From contig DATNQI010000026.1 in assembly GCA_036704125.1 (NCBI GenBank), positions 1 through 43,354 of the forward strand: a stretch of DNA of 43,354 nt, read 5' to 3'. This document shows positions 13,983 through 21,653 of this stretch, piece after piece. The position numbers and the translations under genes were made by a program. Origin of the DNA: Pantanalinema sp. GTDB taxonomy: Bacteria > Cyanobacteriota > Sericytochromatia > S15B-MN24 > UBA4093. Position 1 is the stretch's first letter, and every line of letters begins with the position of its first letter. The notes beneath the pieces are model-generated. The model was not told the origin of the DNA, did not search any database, and saw nothing but the letters and a program-made list of their open reading frames with translations.

Positions 13983-14861
13983 TCAGCGCGCCGCGATCGC
14001 ACCCGACGCGACCTCGTCGGCCTTGCCGGCCGAACCGTAGAGGCGGATCTTCTCGCGGACCACCTCGCTGATCGCGGCGCGGCCGGCGCCCAGCATGGGC
14101 CGCGGGTCGATCTGGTCGGGGTCCTTGGCGGCCGCCTGGCGCAGGGCGTCGGTGAAGGCGCGGTTCAGCTCGGAGGCGACCGAGATCTTGCAGATGCCCT
14201 GCGCGACGGCCTCGCGGACCTCGTCGTCGGGGATGCTCGAGGAGTGGTGAAGCACCAGGGGCACCCCCGCGGCGTGGCGGATGGCGCTGATGCGCTCGAT
14301 GTCGAGCTGCGGCCGCTTCTCGAGGAGCTTGGGGATGGCCCCCACGGTGACGGCGAGGCTGTCCACCCCGGTGAGGGTGACGAAGCGCTCGGCGGCGTCG
14401 GGGTCGGTGTAGTCCGAGGCGTTGCCCACCACGTCGTTGGGCTTGCCGCCCGAGTGGCCCAGCTCCCCTTCGACCGGGATCCCCATGACGTGCGCGGCCT
14501 CGACGATGCGGCGCGTCTCCTCGACGTTGACGGCGAAGGGCAGGGCCGAGCCGTCGAACATCAAGGAGGTGAAGCCCGCGACCAGGCTCTTGAGGTTGAG
14601 GTCGAAGTCGCCGTGGTCCAGGTGCATGGCGACCGGGACGCGGGCCTCCTGGGCGGCGGCGCGGACCATGGAGGCCATGGATCGCAGGCCGGCGTAGTGG
14701 ATGGCCCGCGCCGAGACCTGGAGGAACACCGGGGCCGAGAGGTCCTCGGCCGCCCGGATGATGCCCTGGACGAACTCCATGTTGTGGGCGTTGAAGGCCC
14801 CGATGGCGTAGCGGCCTTTGAGCGCGGCCTGAAGGATCGGTGTGGCGTTGACGAGCGGCAT
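13983..14861 (-). CDS. Class II aldolase family (KbaY/GatY-like) with altered metal site
   Basis: 292 residues, colinear with E. coli tagatose-bisphosphate aldolase. Conserved: AFNAHNMEF near 22-30, HLDHGD with catalytic D82 and zinc ligand H83, ELGHSGG near 133-139, TGVDSLAV near 164-171 and the zinc ligand H205 in VLHHSSS. Unusual: the second zinc histidine, in IGTAHG of KbaY, is replaced (VGAIPK, proline at 177), and the phosphate-binding GASD is HSSS. H206 might substitute as ligand. So the fold is certain but a normal zinc aldolase activity is not. TTGGAGG precedes the ATG at 14861. It lies 14 nt after the SIS isomerase gene, forming a two-gene operon. Confidence 0.82.
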   Translation of the reverse strand: MPLVNATPILQAALKGRYAIGAFNAHNMEFVQGIIRAAEDLSAPVFLQVSARAIHYAGLRSMASMVRAAAQEARVPVAMHLDHGDFDLNLKSLVAGFTSLMFDGSALPFAVNVEETRRIVEAAHVMGIPVEGELGHSGGKPNDVVGNASDYTDPDAAERFVTLTGVDSLAVTVGAIPKLLEKRPQLDIERISAIRHAAGVPLVLHHSSSIPDDEVREAVAQGICKISVASELNRAFTDALRQAAAKDPDQIDPRPMLGAGRAAISEVVREKIRLYGSAGKADEVASGAIAAR

Positions 14862-14875
14862 GCGGCCTCCAAAGA

Positions 14876-15949
14876 TCAGAGGATGACGGATCGACTGAGG
14901 TGACGCGGCGCGTCGGGGTCGGCCCCGTTGCGCACCGAGCGGTGATAAGCCAGGAGCTGAAGGATGGGGGTGTAGAGCAGGGCGCGCGACGCGTCGCTGG
15001 GCGCCTCGAGAGCGCCTGCGGCCAACCCCGCGTCACAGAGGAAGTGATGATCGGCCCGCGCGGCGATTGCGGCCTGGTCGGCCCCTGCGATGACGAGCGT
15101 CCGCGCCCCGAGGCCCTTGAGCTCGTCGAGGAGGACGGCCTCGTAGGAGGCGCCCACGCCCGTCAGCAGCATGGTCACCAGGGTGTCGGGCCCCACCGTG
15201 GACTTGGGGCCGTGGCGGTACTCCAGGGCGTGGTAGGCGATAGCCGAGGGCTCGAGGGCCATCTCCTGGAGCTTGAGGGCCCCTTCGCGCGCGATCGCAT
15301 GCAGCAGGCCCCCGCCCAGGAAGACGAAGTGCTTCACCGGAAGCTCCGCCACGGCCTTCAGGGCATCGCTCTGGCGCAACGGGGCCTCGGCTTGGCGCAC
15401 GGCCGCGGCAAGGGCCGCCGCGCGCTCGGCATCGGGCCGCACGGCCAGGGCCCACAGCGCGAGCGCGAGCAGGGTCCCCGTGAAGGCCTGGGTCATGACC
15501 ACGCTGGCTTCGCGCGCGGGGATGAGGAGGGCGCGATCGCACGCCCCGGCCAGGGGGCTCTCGCCGGTGCAGGTGACGCCATAGAGGGGGCCCGCGACGC
15601 GACCCTGGGCCCGGCGCTCGCGAAAGGCCTCGACCGCCTGCAGCACCTCGGAGGTGGTGCCGGTGCGCGAGAGGGCGACCAGCGCGACGCGATCACGGTC
15701 TCGGAAGGTGAGCTCGGGGTAGAGGACGAGCTCGGAAGCGGGCACGAAGCGCGCGCGCAGGCCCGTCCACTGCGAAAAGAGGTTGGCCCCCGTCTCGGCG
15801 AGGTGATACGAGCTGCCGCAGCCGGTGAAGATGACCTCCTGCCCCTCGTCGAAGGAGAAAGAGTCCAGCTCGGCGCCGAGGCCCTCCCTGACGCGCTGCC
15901 AGAGGTCGGGCTGAGCGAAGATCTCGCGAATGGTATGCTCGCCGTGCAA
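14876..15949 (-). CDS. Double SIS-domain sugar isomerase / aminosugar-phosphate deaminase (AgaS/GlmS-like)
   Basis: 357 residues with two SIS domains. The first has FTGCGSSYHLAETGANLF and LSRTGTTSEVLQA, the phosphosugar-binding loops; the second has VFLGGGLLHAIAREGALKLQEM and YRHGPKST, which in GlmS and AgaS carries the isomerisation residues. There is no glutaminase domain, so ammonia release (deaminating isomerisation) is more likely than GlmS-type synthesis. The TTG at 15949 is chosen because GGGGGAG lies nine bases before it and the extended -10 promoter at 16007-16016 lies inside the longer open frame reaching 16081, ruling out the upstream codons if that promoter is used. It is followed by the aldolase gene. 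Confidence 0.78.
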   Translation of the reverse strand: MHGEHTIREIFAQPDLWQRVREGLGAELDSFSFDEGQEVIFTGCGSSYHLAETGANLFSQWTGLRARFVPASELVLYPELTFRDRDRVALVALSRTGTTSEVLQAVEAFRERRAQGRVAGPLYGVTCTGESPLAGACDRALLIPAREASVVMTQAFTGTLLALALWALAVRPDAERAAALAAAVRQAEAPLRQSDALKAVAELPVKHFVFLGGGLLHAIAREGALKLQEMALEPSAIAYHALEYRHGPKSTVGPDTLVTMLLTGVGASYEAVLLDELKGLGARTLVIAGADQAAIAARADHHFLCDAGLAAGALEAPSDASRALLYTPILQLLAYHRSVRNGADPDAPRHLSRSVIL

Positions 15950-16006
15950 GAAGGGCGTCTCCCCCCGATGTGCCGCCGTGGCGGGCTCGCTCGCCTGTCG
16001 TGGCTC

Positions 16007-16016
16007 ATTATACCAC
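16007..16016 (-). promoter_or_regulatory. Extended -10 promoter of the SIS-aldolase operon
   Basis: The minus strand reads GTGGTATAAT, the same ten bases as before the cyclodeaminase gene. The proposed TTG start is 58 nt downstream. Confidence 0.5.
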
Positions 16017-16044
16017 GGGCGATCGCAGCCAGGCGCCGGGCGAT

Positions 16045-16074
16045 TTGACAGCTCGCTCGGCGCATCCATATCAT
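16045..16074 (+). promoter_or_regulatory. Promoter of the crotonase operon
   Basis: TTGACA (16045-16050) and TATCAT (16069-16074) are separated by 18 bp. The ATG of the first crotonase is 45 nt downstream. It is back to back with the promoter of the SIS gene. Confidence 0.6.
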
Positions 16075-16118
16075 GGCGCATTCGCCGAAGCCCTCATCAC
16101 GCTAGAGAACGGAACACG

Positions 16119-16901
16119 ATGGAAGCAAAGACGTACGAGAACATCCTGGTGACGCGCGAAGGACGGGTGGGGGTCGTCACCCTCAATCGCCCCAAGGCCC
16201 TCAACGCCCTCTCGCCCGAGCTCCTGGGCGAGCTGGTCGAGGCCCTCGACGCCTTCGACCGCGACGACGCCATCGGAGCGATGGTCCTCGCGGGCAGCGA
16301 GCGCGCCTTCGCTGCAGGCGCGGACATCAAGGTCATGGCCGAGGCCTCGATGGTCGAGATGAGCCAGCATGCGTTCCTCGCGGTGTGGGACCGCGTCGCC
16401 CACATGCAGAAGCCCGTGATCGCCGCCGTGAGCGGCTTCGCCCTGGGCGGCGGCGCCGAGCTCATGATGATGTGCGACATGGTCGTCGCCTCCGAGACCA
16501 CCCGGATCGGCCTGCCCGAGGTCAGCCTCGGGGTCATCCCCGGCGCCGGCGGCACCCAGCGCCTGACCCGCGCGCTCGGCAAGGTGCTCGCGATGGAGAT
16601 GGTCCTCACCGGCCGCCAGCTCGACGCCCAGGAGGCCCTCTCCCGGGGGCTCGTCAACCGCGTCGTGCCCGCGGAGCTCTTCCTCGAAGAGGCCATGAAG
16701 CTCGCCTCCGACATCGCGGGCCGCGCGCCCGTCGCCGTCCGACTGGGCAAGGAGAGCATCAACAGGGCCTTCGACACCTTCCTCTCGCAGGGGCTCGCCT
16801 TCGAGCGCAAGAACTTCTGCATGCTCTTCGGCACCGAGGACCAGAAGGAGGGCATGCGCGCCTTCGTCGAGAAGCGCCCCGCCACCTGGAAGGGCAAGTA
16901 G
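16119..16901 (+). CDS. Enoyl-CoA hydratase (crotonase)
   Basis: 260 residues, standard length. It hydrates trans-2-enoyl-CoA in fatty acid or aromatic acid degradation. The oxyanion-hole motif is ERAFAAGADIK near 61-71, and the two catalytic glutamates are present: E114 in GFALGGGAELMMMCD and E134 in GLPEVSLGVIPGAGGTQRLTR. The C-terminal KESINRAFDTFLSQG is typical. The start at 16119 matches the family, though the upstream site (GAGAA) is weak. It is separated from the second crotonase by only two bases, so they form an operon with the VOC gene. It could equally be PaaF-like or a short-chain fatty acid enzyme. Confidence 0.92.
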   Translation: MEAKTYENILVTREGRVGVVTLNRPKALNALSPELLGELVEALDAFDRDDAIGAMVLAGSERAFAAGADIKVMAEASMVEMSQHAFLAVWDRVAHMQKPVIAAVSGFALGGGAELMMMCDMVVASETTRIGLPEVSLGVIPGAGGTQRLTRALGKVLAMEMVLTGRQLDAQEALSRGLVNRVVPAELFLEEAMKLASDIAGRAPVAVRLGKESINRAFDTFLSQGLAFERKNFCMLFGTEDQKEGMRAFVEKRPATWKGK

Positions 16902-16903
16902 CG

Positions 16904-17683
16904 ATGTACGAGACCATCGCCTACGAGGTCCTGGACGCTCGCGTCGCCAGGATCTCGCTCGAGCGGCCCGACGTCCTCAACGCCATGACCGACCGCATGA
17001 AGCGCGAGCTGCTCGACGCCTTCAAGCGCGCCGACAAGGACCCCGCGGTCCGCGCCGTGGTCCTGACGGGAAGCGGCCGCGGCTTCTGCTCGGGGCAGGA
17101 CCTGGCGGACGCGAGCAAGTCCGAGACGGGCCTCGGCGACAACCTGCGCGAGCTCTACAACCCGCTCATCCTCCAGATGCGCCAGATGAACAAGCCCATC
17201 GTCGGGGCCGTCAACGGGGTCGCGGCGGGGGCGGGAATGAGCCTCGCGCTCGCCTGCGACCTGCGCCTGGCAGCCGACAACGCCTCGTTCATCGAGGTCT
17301 TCGTCCGGATCGGCCTGGTGCCCGACGCCGGCAGCACCTGGCTGCTGCCCCGCCTGGTCGGGCTCGCCAAGGCCTTCGAGCTCGCGGCGCTCGGCGACAA
17401 GGTGGACGCCCAGGAGGCCCTGCGCCTCGGGCTGGTCAACCGGGTGGTGCCCGCGGATCGGCTCGAAGCCGAGGCCCTCGCGCTCGCCTCGCGCCTCGCC
17501 GAGGCCCCCACCAGGGCCATCGGCCTGATGAAGCGTGCCTTCGAGCGCGCCTACGACCACTCGCTCGGCGACCAGCTGGACTACGAGGCCCACCTGCAGG
17601 AGATCGCCGGCCGCACCCAGGATTTCAAGGAAGGCGTCAGCGCCTTTATCGCCAAGCGTCCCCCCGCGTTCACGGGTCAGTAG
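16904..17683 (+). CDS. Crotonase family, PaaG-like isomerase/hydratase
   Basis: 259 residues. It follows PaaG (ring-epoxide isomerase of phenylacetyl-CoA degradation) in GFCSGQDLAD near 61-70, YNPLILQMRQMNKPIVGAVNGVA, the oxyanion turn AAGAGMSLALACD and GLVPDAGSTWLLPRLVG, in which the conserved Asp replaces the catalytic Glu of hydratases. The first catalytic Glu of hydratases is also absent (GAGMSL). Therefore isomerase rather than hydratase activity is expected. No paaABC or other phenylacetate genes are present, so a beta-oxidation isomerase role is also possible. The stop of the previous gene and this start are separated by two bases. Confidence 0.85.
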   Translation: MYETIAYEVLDARVARISLERPDVLNAMTDRMKRELLDAFKRADKDPAVRAVVLTGSGRGFCSGQDLADASKSETGLGDNLRELYNPLILQMRQMNKPIVGAVNGVAAGAGMSLALACDLRLAADNASFIEVFVRIGLVPDAGSTWLLPRLVGLAKAFELAALGDKVDAQEALRLGLVNRVVPADRLEAEALALASRLAEAPTRAIGLMKRAFERAYDHSLGDQLDYEAHLQEIAGRTQDFKEGVSAFIAKRPPAFTGQ

Positions 17684-17697
17684 TAGAGGAGATCGCA

Positions 17698-18066
17698 ATG
17701 ATCAAGGAGACCCCCATGGTGAAGAGCATCCAGAGCGTCCTTATCTTCGTGAGCGACATGGATCGCTCGGTCGCGTTCTACCGCGACGTGCTGGGCTTCA
17801 GCGTCCTCTCGTCCAACCCGGCCATCACCGAGTTCGAGATGGGCGCGATGACCTTCGGCCTTCAGTACATGCCCGCCGAGGCGCGCAAGAACGGCATGGC
17901 CGTCACCATCGACTTCGCGGTGGACGACATCCAGGCGATGATCGAGAAGCTGGAGGCCAAGGGCGTCGCCTTCGTCGCCAAGGAGCTGGACCAGCCCTTC
18001 AACAAGCTCGCCAAGTTCCAGGATCCGGACGGCAACCTGCTCGGCTTCATCGAGCAGACGAGCTAG
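17698..18066 (+). CDS. VOC family protein (glyoxalase/bleomycin-resistance fold)
   Basis: 122 residues, one VOC domain: VKSIQSVLIFVSDMDRSVAFY at the start, DVLGFSVL, ITEFEMG, VTIDFAVDDIQAMIEKL and FQDPDGNLLGFIEQ, the last motif holding a metal-ligand glutamate in family members. Function ranges from glyoxalase-type lyases to dioxygenases; it is not set here. Two ribosome binding sites are visible, GAGGAGATCGCA before the ATG at 17698 and AAGGAGACCCCC before a second ATG at 17716; the longer form is reported, the shorter fits family N-termini better. It lies 14 nt after the PaaG-like gene in the same operon. Confidence 0.85.
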   Translation: MIKETPMVKSIQSVLIFVSDMDRSVAFYRDVLGFSVLSSNPAITEFEMGAMTFGLQYMPAEARKNGMAVTIDFAVDDIQAMIEKLEAKGVAFVAKELDQPFNKLAKFQDPDGNLLGFIEQTS

Positions 18067-18084
18067 TTCTTCCGCACCAATGCC

Positions 18085-18120
18085 GATGCCCCCCACCTTT
18101 CCGTTCAGGTGGGGGGCATC
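18085..18120. terminator. Hairpin between convergent genes
   Basis: GATGCCCCCCACCT (18085-18098) pairs perfectly with AGGTGGGGGGCATC (18107-18120) around an 8-nt loop. It lies between the convergent VOC and small Cys-rich genes. No T tract follows on either strand. Confidence 0.6.
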
Positions 18121-18130
18121 GCCTATCTGG

Positions 18131-18355
18131 CTAGCGGAACTGGTTGCGGTTGGCCAGTTGCACCGCGGGGCACTGCGACTCGCCCGAGGGCGGGTAGAGA
18201 TCGACCTTGCAGAGCTGCTCGGTCTTGTAGCTGCAGTGCTGGATCGCCTGGTGGACCGGCCTGCGCTTCCAGTGGTCCATCTGGTTCAGGTAGGTGACCC
18301 GCACGGTATGGCCTTCGTGAGGGCAGTGAAACAGGGTGAGCTTGCGTTCGCGCAT
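18131..18355 (-). CDS. Small four-cysteine protein, unknown
   Basis: 74 residues, not matched to a named family. Four cysteines and several histidines are spaced like a metal-binding fold: C11 in FHCPHEGH, C42 and C49 in QHCSYKTEQLC, and C62 in ESQCPAV. There is no signal peptide. The ATG at 18355 has a strong GGAAGGAGG ten bases upstream, which supports translation. A structural zinc site is a reasonable guess. It stands alone between the VOC gene and the exported protein gene. Confidence 0.65.
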   Translation of the reverse strand: MRERKLTLFHCPHEGHTVRVTYLNQMDHWKRRPVHQAIQHCSYKTEQLCKVDLYPPSGESQCPAVQLANRNQFR

Positions 18356-18474
18356 CGGGTAACCGCCTCCTTCCAGGCTTCTGTACCCGGCCCGAGAGAC
18401 TTGTCACACCGACTTAATATTCATTTGATAGATTGATCGCATCCAGTTCACACCTACCGGGGAATGATGATCTT

Positions 18475-19266
18475 ATGTCAAGCCGCCATGGAGCCATACG
18501 TCGCAGCGCGCGCGCGATCGCGTCCATCGGGGCCGCCTACCTGATCATGGCGGCCCCGGCCGGCGCGCGCGCACCGGAGCTGAAGGCCGCCCAGGCGATC
18601 GCCCGGGCGCAGGCCGCGCTCAAGGCCAAGCAGGTCCATCCTGCCATCGAGATCCTCGCGATCCAGATCGGCAAGCCCACCTTCCGCTCGGACCCCGCCG
18701 CTCCCGCCCTCTTGATGATGCTCGCAGAGACCTCCGAGGTCTACGTCCAGGGGATCAACGACCGCTACTGGAAGCGATCGCGGCTCGATCCCAGGAGCCC
18801 CAGCTGGCTGCCCTATCTTCGCAAGGAGCAGCGCTGGGCGGCCCAGCGCTACGCCTCCTTCCAGTACTTCGACCCGCGCGGGCGCTACCGCTCGGACGGC
18901 GTCGCCTACAAGCTGCTGGTCAATCGCTTCCCCCGCCACCCCCTGGCCGAAGAGGCCGCCTGGCGCCTCATCCCGCGCGAGGACGACGGCGAGCACGACC
19001 TGAGCGTGGACCCCGCGCTGATCGACGCCAGCCGCCACGAGCGGTTCCTCAAGCAATACCCCAGGAGCAAGTACCGGCTCGCCGCCAAGCTCGCCATCGG
19101 ATGGGATTACCTGTACGCCTCGGGCTTCACCTGGGGCGCGCCCGATCGCAGGCGGTTCGAGAAGGGCCAGCGCATCCTCCAGGGGATCATCAAGGAGGCG
19201 CCCCAGTCCCCCGAGGCCCAGAAAGCCCGGCGCTTCCTCGACAAGGCGAAGAACCCCTGGCACTAG
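18475..19266 (+). CDS. Exported helical-repeat (TPR-like) protein
   Basis: 263 residues. An N-terminal signal peptide is visible (basic RRSAR, hydrophobic ASIGAAYLIMAAP, cleavage near GARA). The mature protein is helical with repeat-like elements: AQAIARAQAALKAKQVHPAIEIL, a YKLLVNRFPRHPLAEEAAWRL unit, HERFLKQYPRSKYRLAAKLA and GIIKEAPQSPEAQKARRFL, the last three matching the Y-P-x-S-x-A-x-x-A pattern of TPRs in BamD/CpoB-type proteins. The role may be in envelope assembly, but there is no lipobox and no partner gene nearby. The start at 18475 is set by a GGGGA-type site and the signal peptide. Confidence 0.68.
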   Translation: MSSRHGAIRRSARAIASIGAAYLIMAAPAGARAPELKAAQAIARAQAALKAKQVHPAIEILAIQIGKPTFRSDPAAPALLMMLAETSEVYVQGINDRYWKRSRLDPRSPSWLPYLRKEQRWAAQRYASFQYFDPRGRYRSDGVAYKLLVNRFPRHPLAEEAAWRLIPREDDGEHDLSVDPALIDASRHERFLKQYPRSKYRLAAKLAIGWDYLYASGFTWGAPDRRRFEKGQRILQGIIKEAPQSPEAQKARRFLDKAKNPWH

Positions 19267-19364
19267 GGGAGAGCCTCCGGTTGGACAAGCGAGGGATTGC
19301 GGGGGAAAATGGTCACGGATCGTTTTCCCCCCTTCCTGTTGCGCCGAGAGAGGACCCGCCGGGC

Positions 19365-19922
19365 ATGCCGACCTCCACCCCGTTGAGCTGGGATCAGTTT
19401 CTCGCCGAGGCGGCGCGCCACACCCCCGAGACCTTCGGCCTGAGCGAGCTGACGGCCCTGGTTGAGAGGCTCGTCCTCACCCCCGACCTCTTCGAGGGCC
19501 GGATTCAGTTCTGCCCGGACGCCTACGCCCGCAACCTCCTGTTCAAGAACGACCTCTTCGAGGCGGTCTGCATGTGCTGGCAGGACGACCAGCGCACCAG
19601 CGTCCACAACCACGGCCGATCCTTCGGGATGGTGGTGATCGTCGAGGGCCGCATGCGCGAGGAGATCTTCCGCCGGGTCGAGGGCGATCGCCTCGCCCTG
19701 GCCCACACCCGCGACCTGCAGCCGGACTCCGGCATCGCCGGAGCCCCGGTCGAGATGATCCACCGCCTGGGCAACGCCGGCGGCCCCGGCTCGCGCCTCG
19801 TCTCGCTGCACTTCTACGCCGGCCCCCTCGACGAGATGGACGTCTTCGACCTGGAGACCGGCACGGCCTACCGCAAGCCCATGCGCTACCTCAGCGACGG
19901 CGACCTGCCGCCGACGAGCTGA
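19365..19922 (+). CDS. Cysteine dioxygenase family protein
   Basis: 185 residues, a cupin. It converts cysteine and O2 to cysteine sulfinate using mononuclear iron. The three-His iron site is visible: H81 and H83 in TSVHNHGRSFG and H149 in SLHFYAGP. YARNLLF near 54-60 contains R56, matching the carboxylate-binding arginine of mammalian CDO. The Cys-Tyr crosslink cysteine of animal enzymes is glycine here, as in most bacterial forms. A related thiol (such as 3-mercaptopropionate) is possible as substrate. The start at 19365 follows GAGAGAGGA. The gene faces the same way as cysK and cysE directly downstream, so synthesis and oxidation of cysteine are adjacent. Confidence 0.86.
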   Translation: MPTSTPLSWDQFLAEAARHTPETFGLSELTALVERLVLTPDLFEGRIQFCPDAYARNLLFKNDLFEAVCMCWQDDQRTSVHNHGRSFGMVVIVEGRMREEIFRRVEGDRLALAHTRDLQPDSGIAGAPVEMIHRLGNAGGPGSRLVSLHFYAGPLDEMDVFDLETGTAYRKPMRYLSDGDLPPTS

Positions 19923-19942
19923 CCGCCCGATTCCCCGGGAGG

Positions 19943-19980
19943 TTGCTTGCGATCACGCAATGGACTAACATTTAGTTAGT
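19943..19980 (+). promoter_or_regulatory. cysK promoter with ACTAAC/GTTAGT palindrome
   Basis: TTGCTT (19943-19948) and TAACAT (19966-19971) are 17 bp apart. A perfect 6-bp inverted repeat, ACTAAC (19964-19969) and GTTAGT (19975-19980), overlaps the -10 and ends 22 nt before the cysK start codon. It is a candidate operator; the regulator is unknown. Confidence 0.45.
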
Positions 19981-20002
19981 TCACACAGAAGGAGGCCTCC
20001 CC

Positions 20003-20983
20003 ATGGCGAACATCGCCCCCAGCATCACCGAGCGCTTCGGCAAGACCCCCCTGGTCGAGCTCAAGAAGCTCCAGACCGGCACGCGCGCCCGCGTCGTGGG
20101 CAAGGTCGAGTTCTACAACCCCTCCAGCTCGGTCAAGGACCGCATCGGGATCGCGATGGTCGCCGACGCCGAGGCCAAGGGCCTGATCGCTCCCGGCCGC
20201 ACGACCCTCATCGAGCCGACGAGCGGGAACACCGGCGTGGCCCTCGCCATGGTGGCCGCGGCCAAAGGCTACAAGCTCGTCCTGACCATGCCCGAGACCA
20301 TGTCCCTGGAGCGCCGGGCGCTGCTCAAGGCCTACGGGGCGCAGCTCGTCCTGACCGAGGGCGCCAAGGGCATGAAGGGCGCCATCGCCGCGGCCGAGGA
20401 GCTGCTCGCCGGGACCCCGGACGCCCACATTCTCGGCCAGTTCGACAACCCCTCGAATCCCAGGATCCACGAGGAGACGACCGCCCGCGAGATCTGGGAG
20501 GACACCGACGGCCAGGTCGACTACGTGATCTCGGGCGTCGGCACCGGCGGCACCATCACCGGCATCTACCGCGCCCTGCACCCTCTCAAGGCCGGCCTGC
20601 GCTACGTCGCCGTCGAGCCCTCCGAGAGCCCCGTCCTCGCGGGCGGAGCCTCCGGCACCCACAAGATCGCGGGCATCGGGGCGGGCTTCGTCCCCGGCGT
20701 CTTCGACCAGACCCTGCTTGCGGGCTTGCGCGATCGCTCGCTTGGCGAGATCATGGGGGTCTCCTCGGCGGATGCCATGGAAGTCGCTCGTCGCGTCTCG
20801 CGCGAGGAGGGCATCCTGGTCGGCATCTCGAGCGGGGCGGCCGTCGCGGCGGCGCTCGAGCTCGCTCGGCGCCCCGAGGCCGAAGGCAAGCTCATCGTCG
20901 TGGTCCTCCCCAGTTGCGGCGAGCGGTATCTCAGCACGCCGCTCTACAACTTCGAGGCCACCGGCGCAACGACAGGAAAGTAA
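20003..20983 (+). CDS. cysK: Cysteine synthase A (O-acetylserine sulfhydrylase)
   Basis: 326 residues. It makes cysteine from O-acetylserine and sulfide with PLP. PLP lysine K45 lies in [11 protein letters not shown], the substrate loop [12 protein letters not shown] near 71, the phosphate loop [10 protein letters not shown] near 178, and the C-terminal [10 protein letters not shown]. Length and motifs are those of CysK rather than cystathionine beta-synthase (no heme or regulatory domain). The start at 20003 has GAAGGAGG shortly upstream. cysE begins seven bases after its stop, so the enzyme and the serine acetyltransferase that supplies its substrate are cotranscribed and can form the cysteine synthase complex. 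A palindrome at the promoter suggests control. Confidence 0.95.
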   Translation: MANIAPSITERFGKTPLVELKKLQTGTRARVVGKVEFYNPSSSVKDRIGIAMVADAEAKGLIAPGRTTLIEPTSGNTGVALAMVAAAKGYKLVLTMPETMSLERRALLKAYGAQLVLTEGAKGMKGAIAAAEELLAGTPDAHILGQFDNPSNPRIHEETTAREIWEDTDGQVDYVISGVGTGGTITGIYRALHPLKAGLRYVAVEPSESPVLAGGASGTHKIAGIGAGFVPGVFDQTLLAGLRDRSLGEIMGVSSADAMEVARRVSREEGILVGISSGAAVAAALELARRPEAEGKLIVVVLPSCGERYLSTPLYNFEATGATTGK

Positions 20984-20990
20984 CCAAGGC

Positions 20991-21578
20991 GTGGCACCCC
21001 GGCTCATCGAAAACATCCGCACCGTCCTCGAGAAGGATCCCGCCGCCAAGCACTGGCTCGAGGTCCTCCTCTGCTACCCCTCGATTCACGTCCAGCTGTT
21101 CCATCGCCTGGCGCATCCCCTCTACCGCGCCGGCGTGCCGATCCTGCCGCGCCTGCTCATGCAGGTCGCCCGCTTCTTGACCGGCGTCGAGATCCACCCC
21201 GGCGCCCGCCTCGGGCGGCGGCTCTTCATCGACCACGGGATGGGCGTGGTGATCGGCGAGACCGCGGTCGTCGGCGACGACTGCGTCATCTTCCACCAGG
21301 TGACCCTCGGGGGGACCGGCAAGGACACCGGCAAGCGCCACCCCACGCTCGCAGACGACGTCGTCGTGGGCGCGGGGGCCGCGATCCTCGGCAACATCAG
21401 AGTGGGCAACCATTCCAGGATCGGCGCCAACTCGGTGGTGCTGCGCGACGTGCCCGACCATGCCACCGTGGTCGGCATTCCGGGCCGCGTGGTGGTCATC
21501 AAGGGGCAGCCCGTCGCGCAGCCGAGCACCACCACGCCCCAGGAGTTCGAGGACTTCATCCACGGAGCGGGAATCTAG
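20991..21578 (+). CDS. cysE: Serine O-acetyltransferase
   Basis: 195 residues, the short EpsC/CysE form. It acetylates serine with acetyl-CoA to feed cysK. The left-handed beta-helix motif is clear: VEIHPGARLG, FIDHGMGVVIGETAVVG with catalytic H82, VTLGGTGKDTGKRHPTL (acetyl-CoA site) and VGIPGRVV. The C-terminal tail ends with isoleucine (HGAGI), the residue that in CysE family members inserts into the cysteine synthase active site to form the complex. The start is GTG at 20991, the only reasonable family start, with a weak ribosome binding site. It lies seven bases after cysK. Confidence 0.93.
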   Translation: MAPRLIENIRTVLEKDPAAKHWLEVLLCYPSIHVQLFHRLAHPLYRAGVPILPRLLMQVARFLTGVEIHPGARLGRRLFIDHGMGVVIGETAVVGDDCVIFHQVTLGGTGKDTGKRHPTLADDVVVGAGAAILGNIRVGNHSRIGANSVVLRDVPDHATVVGIPGRVVVIKGQPVAQPSTTTPQEFEDFIHGAGI

Positions 21579-21653
21579 CGCCTTTCGCCGCTTGCCGCCC
21601 TGGCGTTCTCAAGCTACGATTGACTATTCGTCTACCCCACCTTGGAGTAAAAC

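Noticed and set aside
19301-19331. Terminator before the cysteine dioxygenase gene (GGGGGAAAA/TTTTCCCCC)
   Set aside because: The loop is 13 nt, no T tract follows, and the downstream gene's ribosome binding site is close; left unassigned.
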